Below are positions 15,772 through 22,641 of a stretch of DNA of 32,994 bases, piece after piece (the stretch's first letter is position 1; each line of letters opens with the position of its first letter). The stretch is from Thermomicrobiales bacterium (lineage in GTDB: Bacteria > Chloroflexota > Chloroflexia > Thermomicrobiales > UBA6265): contig JADYYO010000183.1 of NCBI GenBank assembly GCA_020853615.1, positions 1-32,994 of the forward strand, written 5' to 3'. Under the pieces are notes generated by a model. That model ran no database searches. It saw only the letters and a list, made by a program, of their open reading frames with translations, and was not told the DNA's origin. The position numbers and the translations under genes were made by a program.

Positions 15772-16026
15772 TCCGGGAAATCACCGGCGTATTGCCACGG
15801 CCGGCCCTCACCCCCAACCCCTCTCCCACTCCGGTGGGAGAGGGGAGCATGTTCGCGCAATTTCGCGTCAGACCGGAACCATATATACCCAAGATGGTAA
15901 ATGATTTACATCTGTCATGATATCTTGCGAATATCCTCCCCTCTCCCAGCACACTGGGCCGGGTACCCTCTGGGTGGCGGCTGGGGGTGAGGGCCGGCCG
16001 CGGCGATACGACGGCCATGACCCGGA
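15772..16026. mobile_element. MITE-like palindromic element, copy A
   Basis: The arms are inverted copies. The left arm begins TCCGGGAAATCACCGGCGTA and continues into CGGCCGGCCCTCACCCCCA. The right arm, reverse-complemented, begins TCCGGGTCATGGCCGTCGTA and reaches the same CGGCCGGCCCTCACCCCCA. The left arm holds a nested hairpin, CCCTCTCCCAC-TCCG-GTGGGAGAGGG. The core is AT-rich (ACCATATATACCC, GGTAAATGATTTACATC). The element is 255 bp with no ORF of its own, and its right end lies 7 bp from the stop of the LLM gene at 16034. Copy B at 30905-31161 shares arms and layout but not the core sequence. Confidence 0.75.
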
Positions 16027-16033
16027 TGTCGTA

Positions 16034-17038
16034 TCAGTCCGCGTTGACCAGCTCGATGATCCGGCCGAATTGCTCGAGGGTTTGCGGCGTGCAGGGGTCG
16101 AGCCCGGCGACGAAGTGCTGGATGCCGAGATCGCGGAAGCGCCGGATGGTGGCCGCGATCTCCTCGTCGCTCCCGCCCATCGGGTTGGGGCGCCGGCCGA
16201 GGTAGCCCGGCATCGCCACGTTCCCGCCGGCGGTCCGCACCAGCGTGGCTGGGTCGCGGCCGACCTCCTGGCAGGCCGCGTCGACCGCCGCCATCTGCGC
16301 GGCGACCGGCTCCGGCGAGCCGTGCCAGACGGTGTTCCAGGCGTCGGCGTAGCGCGCGATGATGCGCAGCATGCGATGGCCGTTGCTGCCGACGAGGATG
16401 GGAGCGCCGCCGGGGCGCGGCCCGCGCGGGCAGTTGACGGCGTCGTGCGCCTGGTAAAACTCGCCGTCGTAGTCGACCCGCTCCCCGCGCAGCAGCGGTG
16501 CGATGATCCGCATCGCGTCCTCGAAGCGGGAGACGCGGTGATCGTACGGGAAGCCGAAGGCCTCGTACTCCGGCTCGTGCCACCCCGCGCCGAGGCCGAG
16601 GATGACGCGGCCGCCGCTGATGTCGTCGATCGTCTCGGTCATCTTGGCGACCAGCCCCGGGTTGCGGAAGCCGGTGCAGGCGACGAGCGAACCGATCTGA
16701 ATCCGCTCGGTCGCGCTCGCCAGCCCGGCCATGGTCGTGAAGCACTCCCAGACGCCCCGCTCGTCTGGCGTCTCCGGCATCGGGAACTGGCCATCAGGGC
16801 GGTTGCGGAAGAGGAAGTGATCGATGATCCAGACCGCGTCGAACCCGACATCGTTCGCCGTGCGGGTCATCTCCAGCACGTCCGCGAAGTGAGGCGTCCG
16901 CTCGCCGAAGGCGGAATGCTCCGCCATCGGCAGAATGGCGCCGATGGTCATCCGCTCGGTGCTCAATGGCCAGCGGTTCCAGGCCCGCGAGGCAGGCCCC
17001 GCGCCATCGCCGCCCTCTCGTCCATCGTGCGCGCCCAT
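16034..17038 (-). CDS. LLM-class F420-dependent oxidoreductase (second paralogue)
   Basis: This luciferase-like TIM-barrel oxidoreductase has the same domain order as the gene at 383. Signatures are 'MTIGAILPMAEH', 'FDAVWIIDHFLFR', 'QIGSLVACTGFRNPGLVAKM', 'VILGLGAGWHEPEYEAFGFP' and 'CPRGPRPGGAPILVGS'. The start is uncertain. ATG 17038 has GGAGGG nine bases upstream and gives about 334 aa with a Gly/Arg-rich leader. ATG 16951 directly before the first beta strand would give 305 aa. The ORF's first codon at 17140 is unlikely because it overlaps the terminator of the upstream gene. Copy A of the palindromic element follows its stop within 8 bp. The substrate is unknown; F420 use is inferred from family. 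Confidence 0.87.
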   Translation of the reverse strand: MGAHDGREGGDGAGPASRAWNRWPLSTERMTIGAILPMAEHSAFGERTPHFADVLEMTRTANDVGFDAVWIIDHFLFRNRPDGQFPMPETPDERGVWECFTTMAGLASATERIQIGSLVACTGFRNPGLVAKMTETIDDISGGRVILGLGAGWHEPEYEAFGFPYDHRVSRFEDAMRIIAPLLRGERVDYDGEFYQAHDAVNCPRGPRPGGAPILVGSNGHRMLRIIARYADAWNTVWHGSPEPVAAQMAAVDAACQEVGRDPATLVRTAGGNVAMPGYLGRRPNPMGGSDEEIAATIRRFRDLGIQHFVAGLDPCTPQTLEQFGRIIELVNAD

Positions 17039-17105
17039 CGTCCGCTTCCCTCCATTGTGATGGCAGCCCGGCATCTCGCGGGCTCCGTGTCCAGCGTTTC
17101 TCACA

Positions 17106-17135
17106 GAAAAGCGCGAAGCCCCGGTCGGGGCTTCG
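17106..17135 (-). terminator. Intrinsic terminator after the two-TM gene
   Basis: On the minus strand CGAAGCCCCG-AC-CGGGGCTTCG forms a perfect 10-bp stem followed by CGC and TTTT. This is the clearest Rho-independent terminator in the window. It lies 30 bp after the stop of the gene at 17165 and so separates it from the LLM gene. Confidence 0.85.
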
Positions 17136-17164
17136 TGCACGCCGCCTTCTGATCGTACCCGGAA

Positions 17165-17407
17165 TTACTCGAGCGAGCGGTCGCCGCCCCGCGATGCCGG
17201 CGGTTGCACCAGCCAGGCGCCGCCGAGGAGGGCCAGGACCAGGCCGACGATGAGCCCGATGAGCTGCTTCCAGCCAAGCCCGACGCCGCCGCCGGTCAGA
17301 TTGAGCTGATCGGCGAAGAGCGAGCCGATGGTCAGCAACGCGCCGATCACCAGCATGATGGCCGCGATGATGCGAATGGTCGGGTGCGATACGGCGTTCG
17401 GTTTCAC
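17165..17407 (-). CDS. Small two-TM membrane protein
   Basis: The GTG at 17407, with GGAG six to eight bases upstream, gives an 80-aa protein starting 'KPNAVSHPTIRIIAAIM' after the initiator; the longer ORF upstream has no protein-like character. Two hydrophobic segments are clear: residues ~10-30 ('IRIIAAIMLVIGALLTIGSL') and ~45-68 ('GWKQLIGLIVGLVLALLGGA'), with a short charged C-terminus. I recognise no named family. Small two-TM proteins of this size often modulate transporters or envelope enzymes, but nothing here identifies a partner. The gene has its own terminator. It is divergent from the SRAP gene at 17655, with 247 bp between them. Confidence 0.7.
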   Translation of the reverse strand: MKPNAVSHPTIRIIAAIMLVIGALLTIGSLFADQLNLTGGGVGLGWKQLIGLIVGLVLALLGGAWLVQPPASRGGDRSLE

Positions 17408-17654
17408 GGGAAGCGCTCCATCTGCAGGTCCGGGAAAGGATCGATCCATTCGGCTCGCGCGTCCACGATGGGAAGGAAAACCGCGTGATCGTGCGCCGTC
17501 CGAGAGCGAAACTATATCACGACATCTGGCGCGAACGGCGATCGCGCTCCCGGCGACACTCATGAGTCCAGGCCGAAAACGGTTCGAGCCGCGAGATTGA
17601 TGCGAACATTTGTCCTATACTGAAGGATACCAGAGCGCCGAAAGGAGTCTATCC

Positions 17655-18341
17655 ATGTGCGGACGCTACGTCATCGAAGGCACAACCGAGTTGTCGGAGC
17701 GCTTTCAGCTTCGCCAGATCCCGGCCGATCTCTTCCCGACCTGGACAACCTACAACGCCGCCCCGAGTCAACTGCTGCCGGTCATCGTCGAGGACGCCGC
17801 GGGCGAGCGGACCGCGCTCCCGATGCAGTGGGGGCTGGTGCCGCGCTGGCGGCGCCCCGATGGCAAGCCGGGGGTGGCGCCGATCAACGCCCGCGCCGAG
17901 ACGCTGCAGGAGAAGCCGATGTTCCGCGGATTGACGAAGGCGAAGCGGTGCATCGTGCCGGTGAGCGGCTTCTACGAGTGGCGGAAGATCGATGGGCGCA
18001 AGCAGCCCTATTACCTGACGTCAGACGATGGCGAGGCGTGGGGCCTGGCCGGGCTCTACGACCTGACGCACGACGAGAAGAACGACGCGGCCGGCTCCTT
18101 CACCATCATTACCACCGGCGCCAACCCGCTCGTCGCCTCGCTCCACGATCGGATGCCCGCCATCCTGCGCCGGGAGGACGAGGAGGAGTGGCTCTCGCGC
18201 GACGTCACCGACCCGTTCGAGGTCGAGCAGCTCCTGCTGCCCTATCCCGCCGACGAGATGCGGATCTACCGCGTCAGCCCCGACGTCAACAGCCCCCGCA
18301 ACAACGGCCCGGACCTGATCGTGGCGGAGGACGAGGGGTGA
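17655..18341 (+). CDS. SRAP-family protein (YedK/HMCES-like abasic-site DNA-protein crosslinker)
   Basis: SRAP proteins protect single-stranded DNA abasic sites by forming a covalent thiazolidine link through Cys2. ATG 17655 follows AAAGGAG with seven spacer bases and places Cys exactly at position 2 ('MCGRYVIEG'); the ORF's upstream start at 17610 would bury it and is wrong. Other conserved elements are 'YNAAPSQLLPV' (active-site Asn), 'MQWGLVPRW', 'INARAETLQEKPMFRG' (Glu), 'RCIVPVSGFYEWRK' and 'LHDRMPAIL' (His). The length, 228 aa, is normal. A TATACT -10-like hexamer lies at 17616-17621. The stop codon is inside the left arm of the inverted repeat at 18336-18456. Confidence 0.95.
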   Translation: MCGRYVIEGTTELSERFQLRQIPADLFPTWTTYNAAPSQLLPVIVEDAAGERTALPMQWGLVPRWRRPDGKPGVAPINARAETLQEKPMFRGLTKAKRCIVPVSGFYEWRKIDGRKQPYYLTSDDGEAWGLAGLYDLTHDEKNDAAGSFTIITTGANPLVASLHDRMPAILRREDEEEWLSRDVTDPFEVEQLLLPYPADEMRIYRVSPDVNSPRNNGPDLIVAEDEG

Positions 18342-18456
18342 TGGGTGATGGGTGTTGGGGTCATAGGGTGATGGGGTGATGGGACGAACGGCGGGGGCGT
18401 TCGTCGTTCCTGACATCGGCCATCCGGATGACCCCAACACCCATCACCCATCACCC
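18336..18456. repeat. Perfect 29-bp inverted repeat spanning the SRAP stop codon
   Basis: GGGTGATGGGTGATGGGTGTTGGGGTCAT (18336-18364) and its exact complement (18428-18456) enclose 63 bases. That interior contains a second perfect hairpin, GACGAACG...CGTTCGTC. The TGA of the SRAP gene is within the left arm, and the convergent DUF3105 gene ends 5 bp beyond the right arm. The arms are built from GGTGATGG units. The structure could act as a bidirectional terminator and is also typical of a dispersed non-coding repeat. Confidence 0.75.
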
Positions 18457-18460
18457 ACCG

Positions 18461-19045
18461 TCACCCCCCGACCGTCTCTTCCACGCCGCTCGTGCAGTTC
18501 GCGCCGGGCTCCGGGCCATGGCCGGCGTAGCGGGCGATGAACTCCGCCAGGCGCGGGTCGTGGACATCGTCGACGCGCAGTTGCACGCCCCAGGCCGAGG
18601 CGACGGCCGGATGCTTCAGGCCCGGGTAGGGGCTGACGAGTACGTAGGGTTGATCCTTGGCCAGGTCTTCCAGCGCCTTCCGGTCGGTATCCGGCAGATC
18701 GGGCTGGTAGGTGATCCAGACCGCCCCGTGCTCCATCGAGTGGACGGCCATCTCCTTCTGCACTGGCGCGTTGTAAACCTCGCACTTCTGCCAGACCGGG
18801 TTGTGCGGCCCGCCGACTGGTGGATCCTGCGGGTAGTCGACCGGCTCGGTCGTGTGCTCCCGCGAGGTCACCTCGAAGGTCTCGACGCCGGGGATCGCCG
18901 GCGTCGCCTCGGGAACGGCCGGGTCGAACAGGTCGGCATTCGCCGCCGGCGTCGGCGTGTTCTGCCCGGAAACGTCGTGCCATCCGCTCGCCGCGCCAAT
19001 GGCGAGCATGGCGGCGACGAGCGAAATCATCGTGCGCCTGAACAT
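18461..19045 (-). CDS. Secreted DUF3105 protein
   Basis: The 194-aa protein starts at ATG 19045 behind AAGGAG. A signal peptide ('MISLVAAMLAIGAASGWHDV') and a short Thr/Pro/Ala linker precede a DUF3105 domain: 'EPVDYPQDPPVGGPHNPVWQ', 'KCEVYNAPVQKEMAVHSMEH', 'GAVWITYQPDLP' and 'YVLVSPYPGLKHPAVASAWG'. The conserved Cys, several His and 'HSMEHG' could bind a metal, but the family's function is not established. The protein is probably outside the membrane. It is followed immediately by the 29-bp inverted repeat and lies 51 bp downstream of the DUF1648-like membrane gene on the same strand, so the two may be co-transcribed. Confidence 0.88.
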   Translation of the reverse strand: MFRRTMISLVAAMLAIGAASGWHDVSGQNTPTPAANADLFDPAVPEATPAIPGVETFEVTSREHTTEPVDYPQDPPVGGPHNPVWQKCEVYNAPVQKEMAVHSMEHGAVWITYQPDLPDTDRKALEDLAKDQPYVLVSPYPGLKHPAVASAWGVQLRVDDVHDPRLAEFIARYAGHGPEPGANCTSGVEETVGG

Positions 19046-19096
19046 GAGCGATGTCTCCTTCAGCGGATACGGAGCGCGGGGTAATCGGGCGGCGGC

Positions 19097-19957
19097 CTAC
19101 CCGCCGAACAGGTGTTGCGCGAGGGCGACCCAGACGACCAGTTGGGCCACGATCGCCGCGCCGAGTGCAAAGCGGGCGGCAAAGCGATCCATCGGGTGCA
19201 GAAACCAGGCGACCGCCAGAAACATGAGCGTGCTGAAGAAGGCCATCAGCGGCAGTCGCCACAGAACGCGCGGCGGTCCCCAGCGGTCGGGGTTCCCGGC
19301 CGGATCGAGCGACAGCACGAGCGGCGCGGGAAGCCCACCGATGCGGACGGCCAAGAGCAGCACCATGAGGAGGATGCTCACGGCGCTGATCGCCAGCAGC
19401 ATCAGGGCGCCGGGGTCGGCAACCAGCGACGAGCCGGCGACCGCGCGCGGCACGGTCAGCGAAATGCTGGACCGCGCCACGCGGCCTCGCCTCGGCGCGG
19501 CCGCCGCGCTCGTGCGGCGGGAGGTTCGCCGCAGGCCCGTGCCCGACGGTGCGCCACGTCCAACCCGTGTCGCAGGCGGTTGCCGGCGCGGCCGGCGGGG
19601 TGGCGGCGCTTCATCGAACTCGATATCGTGAATCGATTCGTCGAAAGGCTCATCGGCGTAGTCGACCTCATCGAGATCGAGTTGCCAGGCCTCGGCGTTC
19701 AGCGGGTCGTCATCCGGGAGAAAGGGGTCGCCGAATGACGACCTGGATGGTCGGCGGACTCGAGGGGCGAAGAGATCCTCGTCGCGATCCCGGTCGCGCC
19801 CGCGCGAGGCGCCGCCGGAGGCGGAACGGTAGGGATCGTACGGCGCTATCGGCTGCGACGACGCGAAGGGAGGCTCGGCGCCGCCGGGCTCCTGCCCGGG
19901 CTCCTCGTCCTCGGGGAAATCATCGAAGGGCCCGGAGCCGCGACCACGTTGGGACAT
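19097..19957 (-). CDS. DUF1648-like membrane protein with long charged N-terminus
   Basis: This protein is 286 aa. Residues 1-170 are cytoplasmic-looking and low complexity: acidic patches ('FDDFPEDEEPGQEPGG', 'LDLDEVDYADEPFDESIHDI') and Arg-rich patches ('ASRGRDRDRDEDLFAPRVRR'). The C-terminal ~115 residues have three hydrophobic helices: 'ALMLLAISAVSILLMVLLLA', 'LPLMAFFSTLMFLAVAWFL' and 'FALGAAIVAQLVVWVALAQH'. The loop 'SLDPAGNPDRWGPPRVLWRL' matches the 'hfd.aGnPDrWgsk' signature of DUF1648. No enzymatic role can be assigned. It sits between the PpiC-type foldase gene and the DUF3105 gene, all on the minus strand. Confidence 0.75.
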   Translation of the reverse strand: MSQRGRGSGPFDDFPEDEEPGQEPGGAEPPFASSQPIAPYDPYRSASGGASRGRDRDRDEDLFAPRVRRPSRSSFGDPFLPDDDPLNAEAWQLDLDEVDYADEPFDESIHDIEFDEAPPPRRPRRQPPATRVGRGAPSGTGLRRTSRRTSAAAAPRRGRVARSSISLTVPRAVAGSSLVADPGALMLLAISAVSILLMVLLLAVRIGGLPAPLVLSLDPAGNPDRWGPPRVLWRLPLMAFFSTLMFLAVAWFLHPMDRFAARFALGAAIVAQLVVWVALAQHLFGG

Positions 19958-20056
19958 CGCTCCCGTTCCTGGCTGACGCGCGGCGCGCGAATCGACGACC
20001 GACGACCTCGGCCCGGTTTTCAGGATAGCACGGGCGTTTCCAACGCTCCGCGCTCG

Positions 20057-21517
20057 CTACCCGGACGGCGTGCCGGGGATGGCGCCGTTTGCCGGCGCGG
20101 CGCCGGGCGTCGCGGGTGGTGACGGCGTCGGCGTTGGCGGCGGTGGGGCGTCGACCGGCGGCTGGAACGTCTGGGCGAAGGGGGTCGGCGTCGGCGGCAG
20201 CGACGAGGAGATGGCGAGCTTCGCCGTTTCGTCCTGCAGCCACTGGTCGACCGTCGCCTGCTTGACGCGGTTGATCTGCGCCTCCGTCATCGGCCGGTCG
20301 GGGTCCTTCTCCTCGACCTCGATGAGGTGCCAGCCGTATTGCGTCTGGACCGGCTCCGAGATCTCGCCCGGCGCGAGCGAGAAGGCGGCATCGGCGAACG
20401 CCGGCGCCATCTCCTCGTGGGTGAACCAGCCGAGTTCGCCGCCATTGCCAGCCGTCGCGCTATCGGTCGAGACTTCGCGGGCGACCGTGGCGAAGTCGTC
20501 GCCGGCCAGGATCCGCTGGCGGGCCGCCTCGGCGGCCTCCTGGGTCGGTGCCAGGATGTGCGCCGCGCGCACCTGCGGGGCGCTCTGGCCGATCTGGGCG
20601 GTGAGCGCGTCGGAGACCTTCTTGCGCGCCAGTGCCGGCGCGGCGATCAGGCGCTCGTAGTCCTGCTGGGAGAGATGCGCGGCCGGGAAAAGGGTGGTCG
20701 CGAAGCGATCGAAGCCCGCTTCGGCCGTCGCGCGGGCCTCGGCTGGGTCAGGGGTGGCCACGGGCGTCGCCCCGCCGGCCGCCGGGGTCGCCAGCGGCGT
20801 GCCCTGCTCAGAACCCGCGATGGGGGGCGCCGCGCCTGGCGTCGCCGCCACGGGCGAGGCGACGGGGGTCCCGAAGAGCGCTTGCGCGGTGCCGGTCGCC
20901 ATCGCGCTGCGTTCTGGTATCAGCGTCGGCGTTGGCGCCGCCGGGATCAGCGGCGTATCCGGCGGCGCGAAGCGGTTGAGGGCGAAGGTGTGCACCTCCT
21001 CGGGCGTCATCGACACGCCGAGGTCGCCGAGGCCCTGCAGGTAGACCTGGTTATCGATCATCTTCTGCAGCGACGTGGCGTCGACGTCGGTGCTGCCCCA
21101 GATCTGGGGCACCTGGCTCAGCGACTGCTGGGCCATCGCCAGGTACTGGTTCTGCTGCTCGGGGCCGACGAACTGCGCGAAGTCCTGGTATTGCTGCGCC
21201 TGCTCGAAGAGGTCGTAGGCGCGCGATTTCCAGTAATCCTGCCGGGAAATCGCGGCCGGCCCGACGCGGGCCAGCGTCTGGTTCGGTTTGATGACATTGT
21301 CGTAGAGGAAGCCAAAGGCGAGGATGGCGACGGTGACGACCGCGGCGATGCCGACGCCCCACCGCAACATGCGCTGCCGGCGCGCCTCGATTTCGCGCCG
21401 CGGCACGCGGCGCTTACGCGGCGGCGGCCCGACCTGAGCCACGGGAGGCTTTCCGGAAGCGCGCGCTCTCGCCCGCGCGATTCGGGCCCTGAGCGAGTCA
21501 TCGCGGCGTCGCTGCAT
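20057..21517 (-). CDS. Membrane-anchored PpiC/parvulin-type peptidyl-prolyl isomerase
   Basis: ATG 21517 ('MQRRRDDSLRARIARARARA') gives 486 aa. An Arg-rich cytoplasmic head is followed by one TM helix at ~53-73 ('GVGIAAVVTVAILAFGFLYD'), a SurA/PrsA-like helical chaperone region, and a parvulin domain at ~310-405. The parvulin motifs are 'QVRAAHILAPTQEAAEAARQ', 'ATVAREVSTDSATAGNGGEL' 'GWF' and 'EISEPVQTQYGWHLIEVEEK'. Linkers rich in Thr, Pro and Ala interrupt the chaperone region and form the C-terminus. The protein likely folds exported proteins on the outer face of the membrane. Its gene follows rpsR after a strong hairpin at 21584-21624. Confidence 0.9.
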   Translation of the reverse strand: MQRRRDDSLRARIARARARASGKPPVAQVGPPPRKRRVPRREIEARRQRMLRWGVGIAAVVTVAILAFGFLYDNVIKPNQTLARVGPAAISRQDYWKSRAYDLFEQAQQYQDFAQFVGPEQQNQYLAMAQQSLSQVPQIWGSTDVDATSLQKMIDNQVYLQGLGDLGVSMTPEEVHTFALNRFAPPDTPLIPAAPTPTLIPERSAMATGTAQALFGTPVASPVAATPGAAPPIAGSEQGTPLATPAAGGATPVATPDPAEARATAEAGFDRFATTLFPAAHLSQQDYERLIAAPALARKKVSDALTAQIGQSAPQVRAAHILAPTQEAAEAARQRILAGDDFATVAREVSTDSATAGNGGELGWFTHEEMAPAFADAAFSLAPGEISEPVQTQYGWHLIEVEEKDPDRPMTEAQINRVKQATVDQWLQDETAKLAISSSLPPTPTPFAQTFQPPVDAPPPPTPTPSPPATPGAAPANGAIPGTPSG

Positions 21518-21583
21518 GCCTGACCTGCCCCCGATCGACCGGCGCATTGCCGGAACATCCGGCCCCGTGGCCGGGAAACGGCA

Positions 21584-21624
21584 CGCGCCGGCCCCCGAGG
21601 CGTCGCCTCGGCATCGCCGGCGCG
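21584..21624 (-). terminator. Nested GC-rich hairpin after rpsR
   Basis: CGCGCCGGC and GCCGGCGCG (9-bp perfect) enclose a second perfect stem, CCGAGGC-GTC-GCCTCGG. It lies 33 bp beyond the rpsR stop and 67 bp before the PpiC start. There is no U-tract, but the stacked stem is very stable. It probably ends or attenuates the rpsF-ssb-rpsR transcript. Confidence 0.65.
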
Positions 21625-21656
21625 TGGAATCTGGCGGGCTCTGCCAAAGCCCTCGA

Positions 21657-22043
21657 CTACCGCGACGCGGTGGTGAAGGGGAGCAGCGCCACGTGGCGGG
21701 CGCGCTTGATGGCGACCGTCAGGGAGCGCTGGTGCTTGGCGCAGGTGCCGAGCTTGCGGCGCGGCTCGATCTTACCGCGCTCGGAGATGTAGCGGCGCAG
21801 CCGCGGCGTGTCCTTGTAGTCGACCTCGCCGATCTTGTCGACGCAGAAGCCGCACACCTTGCGCCGGCCGCCGAAGCGGCCGCCGCCGCCCCGTCGCGGG
21901 CCGCGGCCACCGCCCGGCCCCCGGCCGCCGCCCGGCCGCGGCCCGCCCGGGCCGGCCGGCCGCTCGCCCTGGGCGCCGGCGCCAAACCGGCCGCGGGGCG
22001 CTTCGCCCTCGTTGGGCGCCTCTGTTCGTTCGCGATCGCTCAT
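21657..22043 (-). CDS. rpsR: Small ribosomal subunit protein bS18 with Gly/Arg-rich N-terminal extension
   Basis: The C-terminal ~70 residues are bS18: '[20 protein letters not shown]', '[20 protein letters not shown]' and '[20 protein letters not shown]'. It is the zinc-binding (C+) form, with C-x2-C and C-x2-H. It binds bS6 on the 30S platform. The first ~55 residues are an unusual extension rich in Gly, Arg and Pro ('[20 protein letters not shown]'), resembling RGG-type RNA-binding tails; most bS18 proteins are 70-90 aa, this one 128 aa. ATG 22043 follows GAGAGG with five spacer bases. It is 65 bp downstream of ssb. The usual next gene, rplI, is absent. Confidence 0.96.
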   Translation of the reverse strand: MSDRERTEAPNEGEAPRGRFGAGAQGERPAGPGGPRPGGGRGPGGGRGPRRGGGGRFGGRRKVCGFCVDKIGEVDYKDTPRLRRYISERGKIEPRRKLGTCAKHQRSLTVAIKRARHVALLPFTTASR

Positions 22044-22108
22044 CTCATCCTCTCGCTGCTGTCAGCGGTGTGTCAAATGGCCCTGTCGAGTCGTTGCTGG
22101 GCCGATGG

Positions 22109-22603
22109 TTAGAAAGGCGGCTCGCCACTGTCGTCGTCCCACGGGACCTCTTCGAGCCTGCGCGGCTCGTCGTTCTGCTCGTAGCGGCCCTGCGGCCGGC
22201 TGCTGCTGGCCGCGGCGCCCGCGCCGTAGCCGCCCCCGAAGCCGCCTTCGCTGTCGGCTCGGGAACCGAGGAGCAGCAATTCCGTCGCATTGACATCCAG
22301 GGAGGTTCGCGTTTGGCCCTGCTGGTCCTGATATTCTCGCGCCTCGAATCGGCCTTCGACGAAGACCTGCTTGCCCTTGGTCAGATAACCATTCTGGGCC
22401 ATGCGGTCCATTGTCTCGGCCAAACGACCCCACGCCGTGACACGGAACCAGTTGGTCCGCTCCTGTTGCTGGCCGGACTGATCGGTGAAGCGCCAACTCA
22501 CCGCCATGGTGAACTGCACATTCATCCTGCCATTCGGCGTGTACCGGGTCTCGGGATCGCGGCCCAGGTTGCCGACGAGGGTGATCTTCGCGATGCCGGC
22601 CAT
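22109..22603 (-). CDS. ssb: Single-stranded DNA-binding protein
   Basis: ATG 22603 follows GAAGGAG with six spacer bases, giving 164 aa; the longer ORF start is a read-through of the rpsF 3' end. Residues 1-110 are the OB fold: 'MAGIAKITLVGNLGRDPETR', 'TNWFRVTAWGRLAETM' and 'KGKQVFVEGRFEAREYQDQQ'. A Gly/Ser/Gln-rich linker ends in an acidic tip, 'EVPWDDDSGEPPF', the peptide that recruits replication and repair partners. It is placed between rpsF and rpsR as in most bacteria, 38 bp from rpsF, in one operon. Confidence 0.96.
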   Translation of the reverse strand: MAGIAKITLVGNLGRDPETRYTPNGRMNVQFTMAVSWRFTDQSGQQQERTNWFRVTAWGRLAETMDRMAQNGYLTKGKQVFVEGRFEAREYQDQQGQTRTSLDVNATELLLLGSRADSEGGFGGGYGAGAAASSSRPQGRYEQNDEPRRLEEVPWDDDSGEPPF

Positions 22604-22641
22604 CGTGGTCTCCTTCGCTGCGCGAGCGCCGGGGCGGCGGG

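Noticed and set aside
15805-15860. Clustered CCCTCACCCCCAACCCC and GGGAGAGGGG repeats considered as a CRISPR or G-quadruplex array
   Set aside because: There is no regular repeat-spacer pattern; the strings are the arms and nested hairpins of the palindromic element.
15915-16745. 276-aa minus-strand ORF extending across the palindromic element
   Set aside because: Arg/His/Gly-rich frame shadow of the LLM gene that continues by chance into repeat DNA.
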